Shown here: one piece after another, positions 43,086 to 51,742 of the stretch
Position numbering within the stretch: position 1 is the stretch's first letter
Layout: every line of letters starts with the position of its first letter
Assembly (NCBI GenBank): GCA_963702105.1
Contig: OY969712.1
Location: forward strand, 4,092,001 to 4,156,000
Source: ZC4RG20 sp963702105
GTDB taxonomy: Bacteria > Pseudomonadota > Gammaproteobacteria > Steroidobacterales > Rariloculaceae
Length of the DNA stretch: 64,000 nt
Direction: 5' to 3'
The notes under the pieces: model-generated
The model's input: only the letters and a program-made list of their open reading frames with translations
The model's database searches: none
What the model was told of the DNA's origin: nothing
Program-made: the position numbers and the translations under genes

Positions 43086-43228
43086 CTATTAGATGCACTC
43101 GCCGGCTGGAATACGTTCCTCGAGCAAGCGCGGATAGTGCATACAAGGCACCTTATGTCAGGGGCAGCGTCCGTCGTACCGGGTTGAAGCCGGACCGAGT
43201 CGGTTATCGCGAACCGCAACCAGCTGTG

Positions 43229-45172
43229 CTACTCGGTCTCCGACTGCGCCTGTGACCGTTCCTGGGGAATACCCGCCACGGCGAATAGCGCCCTTTCGAT
43301 CCCCAAGGAAATCTGATTTTCGATCCAGTCCAGAACCTGCCGCAGAGTTGCTCCCCAGACTAAATTTCCAATCGTCAGCAACGCGACAAGCACGAGAATG
43401 CCTGGCTGGATGTACCGCCCTGGGAGCGCCGGCAATTCTGTGGGAAATGTCACTACTAGCCCGATCACCAGAAGCACGAATGCCAGACCAAACAGTAGGT
43501 GGCGAATCGCTCGCCCTATACGCGTGGCGATCCCTCGAAGGCGCACTTTTTGCGCCGTGGCGAGGTGCCGCGCTTCCTGTAACCTTTCCTCTGCCTCTAG
43601 CCTCCGTTGGCGCTGACTCTCTAAGTCTCTCCGAAGATCAGCCCTCACATTTTCCTTGGCTACGTCCAGGATGTCTTTGACAGTACCCTCTGTGAATGCA
43701 TCTTGTCGGCCATCAGTGAGGTCCATGAGAGCCGCTTTCGCGGACAGCGAATGCCTCAGAAGCATGTATTCGTCAGCGGAAACCCCACCGCCATCCTCGA
43801 GCCGAGCGATTTCCGTCAGGTACTTCTTCCATAGCATCGGCGGAGGTTGCATCGCGGCGTAGGAGTCAGCGAGCAATATCTTTCGCGGCAATTCTGGCGC
43901 GGCGGTCGGGTTTTTCAACCACAAGAGGTTTGCGAGGGCATAGTCAGTCACGGCGAGCGCAATCGATCCTGGCGCAGCATCAGCCTGAAAGAACTCTCTA
44001 GCTGATCTTGCTAGTGCCGTATTGGTTGTTACGAAGAGAGCGACACATTCCTCGGCATCACGAGATTCCCGGCCACGACGCAAGCGCGCCATTGCGGAAA
44101 TGCAGTCAACATCGTGAATGCGAGCGTTGGGGTTCCCGTAGTTAATGTTTTGCTCAAGGACTTCGTCGAATCCCTTCTCGTCGATCTGGAAATCGGAGTC
44201 GTCATAACTCGGTGGATCAACGACTTTGATGCCCATGGCGCGTAGCTTTCCCGGCAGCCGCGCCGACATCAGTTCTAAATCCGATGACGACTTCCCAGTT
44301 TCGACGAAGTACTCAATAGTGGGGCCGTATGCGTCACGTGTTCGACCTTCACGCAATCGCGCGGCACAAGCGTCAAGGACTCCCTGTAATTCATTACGTG
44401 TGGCAGCCAGACAACGAAGCTCTGCACCGTATTCGCGCAATAGATCAAGTAGCTCAAGGCAGGGAGCTGCGCGATCTGGTCCCGCAAAGCCAGTTGCGTA
44501 CATGATGAAGGACGTGTCGAAGTACACATTCGTACGCTTGAAGCGCTTACTGATCTTGCCTTGCTCTGGAAGATACATGGCATTCACAAGAAGATTGCCG
44601 CGAGCGAGCATAACTAGATCGTCCATCAGCGACTGATCGGACGTTTCGGCGTGCTGGACGAACGAGGCGACTATGAACTGCGCTCCCTCAGATTCTGGTG
44701 TATCGCGCCGCCCTTCTGCTGCATCGAACAGCAGCGACAAGCTACTGTCTGCAAGAAAGTCTGTTAATGCACGATCCGCTTCTTCTGGCGACCAACTCTT
44801 TTTGTGAAACGATTCTGCATACGCTTGGACCGCAGAGACCACCCGGTCATAAGTCGCATCGACGGCATCCCTTGCTATGCGGAAATCGAGCTCGTCGCAT
44901 TTTTCTTTGTTCTTATAGATGACGCCTGATTCACGACGAAAATAGCCACGCTTTGTGGCGCGTGAAATTATCATCCGGATGGCGTTTTGAGGAAGCGTGA
45001 GACCGAAGCTCTCCGCAAGAGTCTTCTGCATATCCGGCAAGGAGATGACTTCCTCGTGTGACTCACGAGCGGATTCGACCACGAACGGCACGAAGTTCTC
45101 GACGTAGTCGGTGCCGAGATGGTCCCAGTTGACCTTTAGGATTGCCAGACTGGTCAGCGTAGATGTGCTCAT
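43229..45172 (-). CDS. Large PIN-like-domain protein with C-terminal coiled coil and two membrane helices
   Basis: 647 residues from ATG at 45172 (GAGGG upstream). A winged-helix-like N-terminus (about 10-90, LPQNAIRMIISRATKRGYFRR) is followed by a PIN-like nuclease fold (about 212-400). Candidate acidic residues are D219 (VYFDTSFIMYAT), E261 (ATRNELQGVLD), and D354/D356 (RIHDVDCISAMARL), with FVTTNTALARSA at 380-391 where PIN proteins usually have TxD. A coiled coil follows (about 510-550, DLRRDLESQRQRRLEAEERL), then two membrane helices near 560-580 and 593-613 and a short polar tail. It is the last gene of a four-gene operon with a HEPN and an RNase H-fold protein. A membrane-held RNase effector is my inference; no named family recalled. 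Confidence 0.82.
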   Translation of the reverse strand: MSTSTLTSLAILKVNWDHLGTDYVENFVPFVVESARESHEEVISLPDMQKTLAESFGLTLPQNAIRMIISRATKRGYFRRESGVIYKNKEKCDELDFRIARDAVDATYDRVVSAVQAYAESFHKKSWSPEEADRALTDFLADSSLSLLFDAAEGRRDTPESEGAQFIVASFVQHAETSDQSLMDDLVMLARGNLLVNAMYLPEQGKISKRFKRTNVYFDTSFIMYATGFAGPDRAAPCLELLDLLREYGAELRCLAATRNELQGVLDACAARLREGRTRDAYGPTIEYFVETGKSSSDLELMSARLPGKLRAMGIKVVDPPSYDDSDFQIDEKGFDEVLEQNINYGNPNARIHDVDCISAMARLRRGRESRDAEECVALFVTTNTALARSAREFFQADAAPGSIALAVTDYALANLLWLKNPTAAPELPRKILLADSYAAMQPPPMLWKKYLTEIARLEDGGGVSADEYMLLRHSLSAKAALMDLTDGRQDAFTEGTVKDILDVAKENVRADLRRDLESQRQRRLEAEERLQEARHLATAQKVRLRGIATRIGRAIRHLLFGLAFVLLVIGLVVTFPTELPALPGRYIQPGILVLVALLTIGNLVWGATLRQVLDWIENQISLGIERALFAVAGIPQERSQAQSETE

Positions 45173-45242
45173 GTGCCAACCCTCATACGATCAAAGCAAA
45201 CCTATTGTTCATTCCGAAACTCCCGTGGCGGCTCCACACTAT

Positions 45243-45677
45243 CTATGCAGCCCGGTCCGTGCACTTGCCATTGAAAGCCTCGCTCAACAGCACGTCAGCT
45301 CGCTGAATACGTTGGTTCTTCCGACTCACATGCTGAAAGGTCACGGAGCGGAATAGGTCGACTCTGTGCCGCACTTCAAGGAATAGTCTCAGCAAATGCG
45401 ACTTCTTGATGCGATAGTCCCCGTTGATTTGCTTCACGACCAACTCACTGTCGGAAAAGCATGTCACATCACGTCGAGTGTAACCGGCGGCGAGTTCAAG
45501 CCCCTTGATGATCGCGGAGTACTCGGCGACGTTGTTGGTACATTCTCCTATACAGACCGAGAATTCATGCAGCAGCTTGTTGTCTGACGTGCACAATACG
45601 ATTCCTATAGAGCCCGCTCCTGGATTGCCCTTGCTCCCACCGTCCGTATACAGCTGCACCTGATCGATATACGACAT
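45243..45677 (-). CDS. RNase H-fold protein (RNase HI-like)
   Basis: 144 residues. All four catalytic acids of RNase HI are in place: D12 (YTDGGSKGNPG), E52 (NNVAEYSAIIKGLE), D76 (CFSDSELVVKQI) and D128 (RADVLLSEA). It lacks the basic protrusion of E. coli RNase HI, as in the archaeal/plant-like RVT_3 group. It would cut RNA in RNA-DNA hybrids. It starts 3 bases after the HEPN gene stop and 70 bases before the PIN-like gene, so it is fully embedded in the operon; this argues for a system-specific role rather than housekeeping. Confidence 0.88.
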   Translation of the reverse strand: MSYIDQVQLYTDGGSKGNPGAGSIGIVLCTSDNKLLHEFSVCIGECTNNVAEYSAIIKGLELAAGYTRRDVTCFSDSELVVKQINGDYRIKKSHLLRLFLEVRHRVDLFRSVTFQHVSRKNQRIQRADVLLSEAFNGKCTDRAA

Positions 45678-45680
45678 GGC

Positions 45681-46424
45681 TCAATTTCCCGAATTCCTTA
45701 TGGCTGTCAGGGCGGCGTTGAATCCAGGGGAAGTAAGCCGATAGCCATTTGAAGTGGCCTGGATCAGCTTCTCCTTACTCAGTTCGGCGAGCCGAGCGCG
45801 TATCGACTGCGGCTTTCGTCGATCTAGATTGGTAGCGATCTCAGTCGTCTCGATCGCATTGGGATAGTGACTATGAAGAAATATGAGAAGCTCATCCCGA
45901 ATCGAAAACGAACCGTGGACCAATCTGCGGCCGTCGATCTCCTCGACGAGCGTTCCCACAGGAGCGTGGACTAGCTCGATCAATGCGCCCGCTTCCGTCA
46001 TCGTGAGGCCCTGAGTCAGTCGCAGCAATTCCGACACGGTCCACTGACAGGCAGAATGGATAAGGCGCAGATCGTAGATATTGGGATCGACGGAGCCCTT
46101 ATGGGCGATGTTCCGCTTGTTACGGAGAGCGTATGTCGCTCTGTTCAGTCGAGCGGCACAGATCCTGAGACCATCGTCGAGCGTAGTATGTTGCTCGGCG
46201 CGGTCCTTCAAAAACCGCTCAACGTTTGGTGTTGCATCGTACATCCCTGTGGCTAGGTGCTGTAGCACCTGAACGACCGATTCGACAAATTTGCCGGGCG
46301 CGGTACCGCCCACCGTATGACTTGCCGTGTCGTGCCGAATCTCTAGGAAGGAATCGACTAGATCTTCTGCGAGCTGCTGGGGTATCCCAGTAGCCAACGC
46401 CGAAACGAGACGGTCGCGGTCCAT
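45681..46424 (-). CDS. HEPN-like protein with C-terminal winged helix
   Basis: 247 residues. The helical N-terminal part (about 1-150) carries R101-N102-x5-H108 (RNKRNIAH), the R-x4-6-H active-site pattern of HEPN RNases; its neighbour helix has LDDGLRICAARLNRATYAL. The C-terminal domain (about 175-245) is winged helix (ATNLDRRKPQSIRARLAELSKEKLI, NGYRLTSPGFNAAL). HEPN proteins are frequent toxins and abortive-infection effectors that cut RNA. It starts 3 bases after the stop of the small upstream gene. The HEPN call is from motif and helical content, not alignment. Confidence 0.78.
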   Translation of the reverse strand: MDRDRLVSALATGIPQQLAEDLVDSFLEIRHDTASHTVGGTAPGKFVESVVQVLQHLATGMYDATPNVERFLKDRAEQHTTLDDGLRICAARLNRATYALRNKRNIAHKGSVDPNIYDLRLIHSACQWTVSELLRLTQGLTMTEAGALIELVHAPVGTLVEEIDGRRLVHGSFSIRDELLIFLHSHYPNAIETTEIATNLDRRKPQSIRARLAELSKEKLIQATSNGYRLTSPGFNAALTAIRNSGN

Positions 46425-46427
46425 TGC

Positions 46428-46940
46428 CTACGCACCCTGCAGCCTGCCTGTCACGGCATCTATGCCAGCCTGCGTCAGCTTGTACTGCTTGCGTGCCTGC
46501 TGCGACTTGCCCGATTTGCGGGTCTGAATCGCTAGGCGCGGCTTCTTTGCCCCCAATTGGTTGAATGCATCAGTAACGTTAGCCAGCGAGTGCCCTAAGT
46601 TTTGAAGCAACTTGTTGACTGCTTGAGACGCGAACTGTTCATTCCCCTCAAGAACCTGGAGCCAGTAGCCCGCGACTAACGCTTTGTCTGCATTGGTCGC
46701 CGGCGACACGGCGTTGAACAGATCCGCGAACGTATCGAAACTCCCTTTCGACGCCGCGTCTCCGTTAGAATGACCTGAATCAGTCTCGGATGGGGCTGCC
46801 GCCGCTGGTCGTTGTGAGAAGCGCAGATTGAGCCGCGCCGAAACGTAGGCGACCACTCTTTCTTGAGAGCCTTCATCAGGAAGATCAGAAAGAATACCAA
46901 GAACAGATTGCATAGCAGCTAGCTCCTTGTCTTGTTCCAT
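46428..46940 (-). CDS. Small helical protein with wHTH-like C-terminus, first gene of the nuclease operon
   Basis: 170 residues from ATG at 46940 (AAGGTGCGAGCG upstream); a longer in-frame start at 47006 has no good site. The N-terminus is helical (MEQDKELAAMQSVLGILSD), then a Ser/Ala linker. A conserved-looking core follows (DTFADLFNAVSPATNADKALVAG in part), with WLQVLEGNEQFASQAVNKLL and a basic tail RLAIQTRKSGKSQQARKQYKLTQAG typical of a small winged helix that binds DNA. It may be the operon's regulator or a sensor subunit. No family name recalled. Confidence 0.8.
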   Translation of the reverse strand: MEQDKELAAMQSVLGILSDLPDEGSQERVVAYVSARLNLRFSQRPAAAAPSETDSGHSNGDAASKGSFDTFADLFNAVSPATNADKALVAGYWLQVLEGNEQFASQAVNKLLQNLGHSLANVTDAFNQLGAKKPRLAIQTRKSGKSQQARKQYKLTQAGIDAVTGRLQGA

Positions 46941-47239
46941 CGCTCGCACCTTTTCGGCCGGTTTCCCGATGGAGCAATTAGACACCAAGGGCGGTTGGAA
47001 ATCCAACCTGGCTTGCCTGGATCTTTGTATTCTTGTTAAGCAGATCTATATTCGGTTCCGTATATCTCTTAAATAAAGACTCAGTTGAATATAACAACTT
47101 GATAATAATAGTAAAAATGTAATCGTGTGGCTGAGTATTATATACAAATAGAGACTGACCGCACGAAATAAGAGAGAAGAATAATAACCATAATAACTAT
47201 ATTCGATTGCTACGCGGTATGGCTCATAACGAGCCGGCT
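46941..47239. promoter_or_regulatory. AT-rich promoter-containing region upstream of the nuclease operon
   Basis: The most AT-rich stretch of the window. On the minus strand TATAAT occurs at 47142-47137 within TTTGTATATAATAC, an extended -10-like box about 200 bases before the first start; no strong -35 match. A xenogeneic-silencer target is plausible from composition. Confidence 0.4.
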
Positions 47240-47279
47240 CCTGCCGAAGACATCATTCGTGATCGCCGTTTCGGTGTGG
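47240..47279. repeat. 40-bp direct repeat, copy 1
   Basis: Identical over 40 bases to 47521-47560, and similar for about 12 more bases. The spacing of 281 bases encloses AT-rich DNA without a gene. Confidence 0.85.
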
Positions 47280-47520
47280 AACGGTTTGCGATTTGATTGT
47301 ATCGCGGGATGCGAAGAAGCTACATAGAACACGCGTAAATACAGTAGCTTAAGTGTGTAGACGTTGTCTGCCCCGAGTAAATCGTTCTGGCGTGGCATGC
47401 GAAAGAGGTGCCACCAGCTGACAAGCAACGAGAAACGATACGCAAAATACGCAATCAAGGTCGTATAAATAGCATAAAAACTGGCGTCATGTGTGGTCCA
47501 TGTCGAATGGCAGCCCATTT

Positions 47521-47560
47521 CCTGCCGAAGACATCATTCGTGATCGCCGTTTCGGTGTGG
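47521..47560. repeat. 40-bp direct repeat, copy 2
   Basis: Second exact copy, just before the IS91-type remnant. The pair could be a duplication left by an insertion or terminal fragments of a small element. Confidence 0.85.
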
Positions 47561-47631
47561 CACGGTTGCGATTGTTCGCCGGTCGGTTGGCCTTTGGAGG
47601 TCCGTTATGACGGCGGCACATAGCCGTAAAG

Positions 47632-48463
47632 CTATGCGCTGCTGTTCGGATAAGCGCCCCGAGATACGCGTTCTCGATGTCGCGCGTGATCAGCCCCGAG
47701 CGCTCGAGCGAGCGGCCGATCCGTTCCGCGATCCGCTGCACCAGGTCCCTGGAGCTCCGCCGGGCCTGGCGCAGGGACGGACACGAACCTCAGGCGGCCC
47801 CCGCCTTCCCGGCGATAGGCCCCGTCGAGCACGAGGATATGAAAGTGCACGTTGAGATTGAGCGCACTGCCGAATCGCTGGATCAGTGTCACGGCACCGG
47901 TCACCCCACTCGCGCGCGGCAAGCCGGCTTTGCGGATCAGATGGCCCGAGATCGCGCGATAGACGATGCCGAGCACCTGCGTGACAACCTCAGGCCGTGT
48001 CGCCAGCAGATATCGCAGCGCAAACGGCAGCGACAGCACCCACTGGCGGACCGGCTGCCGAGGCAGGAACGTCGTCTACGAGTAAGGCCGCTGTCTCGGG
48101 CATCCGCCGGGCGCCGCAGCTCGGGCAGAAGCCGCGGCGCTTGCAGCTGAACGCGACCAGCTTCTCCGCCTGACACGATTCGCGTTTGACCCGAAGAAAT
48201 CCGTGCTCGAGCAAGCCGCACTTGAGATACGCTTCGAACTCGTCTTTCACATACCGTGGCAGCGCCCGCGCCTCGGCCGCCCGCCGATCCCTGAACCGGG
48301 GATAGTGCTCGGCCACGAGCTGATAAAGCAGCGTCGTTTCCGGCCGATGCCGCGAATACCCCGGCGGCGCGATGAAACCCGCGGCTTGCGCAATATCGCG
48401 GTCCGGCGCGACCATGCCGTGCGGCGTCCCTGCACTGCCTCGACGGCGTGAGCGTAGACGCAA
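47632..48463 (-). pseudogene. IS91-family (Y2-type) transposase remnant, frameshifted and truncated
   Basis: Reading from 48463, the frame shows ETTLLYQLVAEHYPRF, FEAYLKCGLLEHGFLRV, and a zinc-binding segment CKRRGFCPSCGARRMPETA. Near 48065 one extra base breaks the frame; after skipping it, LPRQPVRQWVLSLPFALRYL and then VTLIQRFGSALNLNVHFHIL (the His-containing nuclease motif) follow. The sequence degrades before 47632, so the catalytic tyrosines at the far end are missing. It is a dead copy marking mobile-element activity in the island. Confidence 0.82.
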
Positions 48464-48543
48464 GCCGGGGCGATCCGGCAGGCCTCAATCTCGACGAATG
48501 CCGCTGATTCGTGATCGTCATCAGTATCGGCGCCAATCAACAG

Positions 48544-48576
48544 CGGGCCGTCACTGCGCTCCGCAGTGACGGCCCG
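48544..48576. other. Perfect 15-bp inverted repeat next to the IS91-type remnant
   Basis: Arms at 48544-48558 and 48562-48576 are exact reverse complements around a 3-base loop. It lies just 5' of the transposase remnant, where IS91-type elements carry terminal hairpins, so it may be a terminal end of the element; a terminator is the alternative. Confidence 0.6.
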
Positions 48577-49192
48577 CGCACTGCCGCAGGAATGTGGGTT
48601 GGCGCAGCTCCATATTGAGTGGTGCGGCCGTGACGATGCTCCGTCATGCTGTCATCGCAACGAGCCTGCCGGCGGGCCTGAACACCGGACCGCTGGCGCA
48701 GGGTATCAGCGCCAGATCGCGCGAAGTCGCCCCTTCGCCGACGCCGGACCCAACCGGCTGCCCAGGAGCGCAGGTTCCTGCAGGCGCTCACCCCCGACGG
48801 GGAGGAACCGCCAGACGCGCCTCGGTTCCGTCACGCGCGTCGCCTCGATCCCCTCGGGGTGGAACCCGACTTCTCCCGGCAGTACCCATCTGCCTACCTG
48901 TTCTGAAGGATTTTCACAGCGCTCAGACTGGCCGCCGCCGGCGGCACGATGAGCGCTCCCTTTTCCACCAACCCACAGGAGGTATTCATCACCGCTATCA
49001 GCTCGCTTCTCTCTCGCAATCTCCCCGTCCCGATCTCCCCACAGGGAGTACGGCGGGCGCCTCATGAGAGGCAATAGGTGATTCTCTGCACCTGGCCCTT
49101 GTCCTTCGGGAATCTCGCCTCGGCGAGTTGGCATTAACACTGACCGAACTGGCACTCAGAGAAAGAGATAGAACCTGGATGGATGACCTGAA
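48577..49192. other. Non-coding remnant DNA upstream of the tyrosine recombinase
   Basis: About 600 bases with no frame that looks like a real protein. A strong ribosome-site-like AGGAGGTATTCATC at 48975-48990 leads into nothing long. It is probably debris of a former element between the IS91-type end and the recombinase. Confidence 0.4.
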
Positions 49193-50056
49193 ATGGACGA
49201 TCTGACCTACAGCCTGCGCCAGCTCTGCCGGCGCAATCGCGACGGGAGCCACGCAACACAGGCGGATCGGCAAGGCATTCTGACCCTTGCCGCCCGTCAG
49301 TTGCGCGCGGCCGGATTCCGGCAGATGCGCGCAACGTCGCTGAAGGAAAAGCACATCGACGTGCTGCTCAAGCGCTGGCAGGCGGACGGACTATCGGCGG
49401 GCACGCTCAAGAACCGGTTGGCGCATCTGCGCTGGTGGGCCGAGAAGGTCGGCAAGGCCGGTGTGATTCCGGCCGACAATGCCCGGCTTGGCATCCCGCA
49501 GCGGCGTTTCGTGAGCGCCGAGAACAAGGCCCGGGAGCTGGGGGACGGGCTGGATCGCATCCGCGACCCGCACGTGCGCATGAGTCTCTCGCTGCAGCAG
49601 GCATTCGGCTTGCGACGCGAGGAATGCATCAAGTTTCGGCCCCGCTACGCCGACCGGGGCGACTGCATCATGCTCAAGGACTCGTGGGCCAAGGGCGGCC
49701 GGCCTCGAACGGTCCCGATCACCACGCCCGAGCAGCGGGCCGTGCTCGATGCCGTGCACGAGCTCGCCGGAGCGGGATCACTGATCCCGCCGCACAAGAA
49801 CTTCATTCAGCAGCGTCGAACCTACGACGGGCAGTGCAAGACGGCGGGCTTGAGCCGCGTGCACGGGCTGCGACATCGCTACGCACAGATGCGCTATGAA
49901 GCCTTGACCGGCTGGAAGCCGCCCGCCGCCGGCGGCCCGTCGGTGAAATCGCTGACGCCGTCGCAGCGTGCCCAGGACACGATGGCGCGCAGAACGATCA
50001 GCCGCGAGCTCGGTCACGAGCGAACCTCGATCTTGAACGTGTACCTCGGGCGCTAA
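49193..50056 (+). CDS. Tyrosine recombinase / phage-type integrase
   Basis: 287 residues. N-terminal SAM-like DNA-binding domain (about 10-110, ATSLKEKHIDVLLKRWQADG), then a catalytic domain. Conserved residues are visible: the first Arg in AFGLRREECIKF, the HxxR box in VHGLRHRYAQM, and the closing His and Tyr in ELGHERTSILNVYLG. All five core residues appear present, so it may be active. This clade is common on plasmids and islands as an integrase-domain protein. Standing alone without an adjacent att site, it is likely a second mobile module in the island. Confidence 0.88.
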   Translation: MDDLTYSLRQLCRRNRDGSHATQADRQGILTLAARQLRAAGFRQMRATSLKEKHIDVLLKRWQADGLSAGTLKNRLAHLRWWAEKVGKAGVIPADNARLGIPQRRFVSAENKARELGDGLDRIRDPHVRMSLSLQQAFGLRREECIKFRPRYADRGDCIMLKDSWAKGGRPRTVPITTPEQRAVLDAVHELAGAGSLIPPHKNFIQQRRTYDGQCKTAGLSRVHGLRHRYAQMRYEALTGWKPPAAGGPSVKSLTPSQRAQDTMARRTISRELGHERTSILNVYLGR

Positions 50057-50602
50057 ACGGCGATACGCGTGTGTGCTGATCGACAAGGCACTTCTGAAGC
50101 GGACCGCAACAGGAATGTCGCAAGAGGCGAACTGCTGGACTGCGTGCAAATCATTGAGGACATTAGTCGAGTCAATTGTAATCGCTCTGCACCGGACAGC
50201 CTACAGCGGGTTGTCTTCGACCGTCGAGATGCTGGTTCGAAATGGCGCAGATCTTGAAACGAAGTGCAGAGAACGCGGAGCGAGGCCAGACAAGGCGGAG
50301 GGTCAGATCGCGGCTGCTCGCGCGTTGGTACGCGCTCGTGCCATCATCGCTGTTCGCGCCGGGCTCACTCAACCGAAATGTACGACTTGCTAGCGAAGAC
50401 AGGCGACGTGGAGAGTTAGCCGTACGACGGCTCTTGCCCGCACTGTGTCGTACAGACGGCCCACCGTTAGCCGGGGAGAATTGGTTCGGCTCCAGTCGTT
50501 CACAGGAGCGATTGCGGTATGATCGGCCGCGACGCGAAACGTTCGAAACGCGCGTTCGGTTACAGCGCGTTCTAAACGCCCTACGGCAGGCGGCGGACAC
50601 GT
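50057..50602. other. Gap without a supported gene
   Basis: Several short open frames exist on both strands, but none has a good start site, plausible composition or recognisable motif. A promoter for the following gene is expected near its end. Near 50392-50450 there is a pair of TACGAC-containing half sites. Confidence 0.35.
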
Positions 50603-51559
50603 ATGAAACCGACGGACTTCTGGAAGAACTTCAAGCTTGGCGAAGAACTGAGCGTTTCGGGCGCATTCATATACAATGGACTTCGGTGCTTCCACGAGCT
50701 TCCCAAGCTCGATCACACGGACGAGATCTTCGAGGTCTTCTATTATCTCTCCATCGGTCTCGAACGTCTGATGAAGATCACAATCGTGCTGCTGGAGCAC
50801 GAGGACATGGTCGACCAGAGGGCCTTCGAGGAATCCTTGATCACGCACAGCCATGTGGAGCTTTTCGGCAGAATCAAGAAGCGCGTCAATCTCAATCTCT
50901 CGGGGCCTCATACCGACTTTCTAAATCTTCTCACAAAGTTCTATAAGACGCTCCGGTACGACCGCTTCTCGCTCCGATCGGTGGTTTCTCTCGAAAAGGA
51001 GAAGAACGAGCTTTTCGACTTCCTCGAAAAGCACCTGAAAGTCGAGTTCGGAGACCGCGATTCGATTTTCGGGCACGAGAATGATGTGCGGTACAAGAAA
51101 TTCCTTCGGCAGATCGTGACCAAGATATCGAGCGAGCTCTTTGAGGTTGTACGAGAGCGTGCTGGAGAATTGAACCTCTACACTTACGAGCTACGAAGCG
51201 GATCGAGGGCTGAAACCGTATTTCTCGGAAAGGCCGACATACCGGCAGAGGACATCTTGTGGAAGGAGCTGCTCATATTCTTCATGAATACCAAGGAGAC
51301 TTCCGGATACCTAAGATTTCTTCGGAGCATCCAGCCGCTCGATTTCGATCCGGCGCTGGCCGATGAATACTTAGATTGCTTCCAGTCCGATAGCGCAAAG
51401 GCCCAGGTCGTGGACGAGCTGGAAAGCCTTTATGAGAATGTGCCAGATAAGTCGGAACGCCTCCAGATGATGGCAGTCATCGGTGCGCACAACGTCTATT
51501 TCGATGACGATGAAGAAACCATCGACGACGAATTCGAAGAGCAGGACGGAACCACGTAG
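50603..51559 (+). CDS. Unknown island protein, possible HEPN-like fold
   Basis: 318 residues, all helical in appearance, with an acidic tail (DDDEETIDDEFEEQD). The N-terminal half (VSGAFIYNGLRCFHEL, FEVFYYLSIGLERLMKITIVLLEH, HSHVELFGRIKKRV, FYKTLRYDRFSL) recalls large HEPN-type helical domains, in which a conserved R-Y-D-R-F loop caps the bundle, but no clear R-x4-6-H motif is found. Codon use is less GC-biased than the core genome. A wider role in phage defence is a guess from context only. Confidence 0.78.
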   Translation: MKPTDFWKNFKLGEELSVSGAFIYNGLRCFHELPKLDHTDEIFEVFYYLSIGLERLMKITIVLLEHEDMVDQRAFEESLITHSHVELFGRIKKRVNLNLSGPHTDFLNLLTKFYKTLRYDRFSLRSVVSLEKEKNELFDFLEKHLKVEFGDRDSIFGHENDVRYKKFLRQIVTKISSELFEVVRERAGELNLYTYELRSGSRAETVFLGKADIPAEDILWKELLIFFMNTKETSGYLRFLRSIQPLDFDPALADEYLDCFQSDSAKAQVVDELESLYENVPDKSERLQMMAVIGAHNVYFDDDEETIDDEFEEQDGTT

Positions 51560-51742
51560 TTCGAATGGAATACCGCGACATCCTTGCGCAGTGTGAACGC
51601 CGGGAGTTCGGCCCGGCTGTCGCCGATGCCATCGCCGCGCTTTTAGAGCGTAACCGCATTCGGTGTCAATAAAGCCGCAGGGACGGTGTCGGAATGGATG
51701 TGGGTCTGACCTGGCTCCCCGTAGCGGGCTGGAAACGGATGG

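Noticed and set aside
46941..47600. CRISPR array near the direct repeats
   Set aside because: Only two copies of a 40-base repeat 281 bases apart, no regular spacers and no cas genes.
48594..49067. Plus-strand frame of 157 codons before the tyrosine recombinase
   Set aside because: No domain, overlapping open frames on both strands, and no convincing start site.
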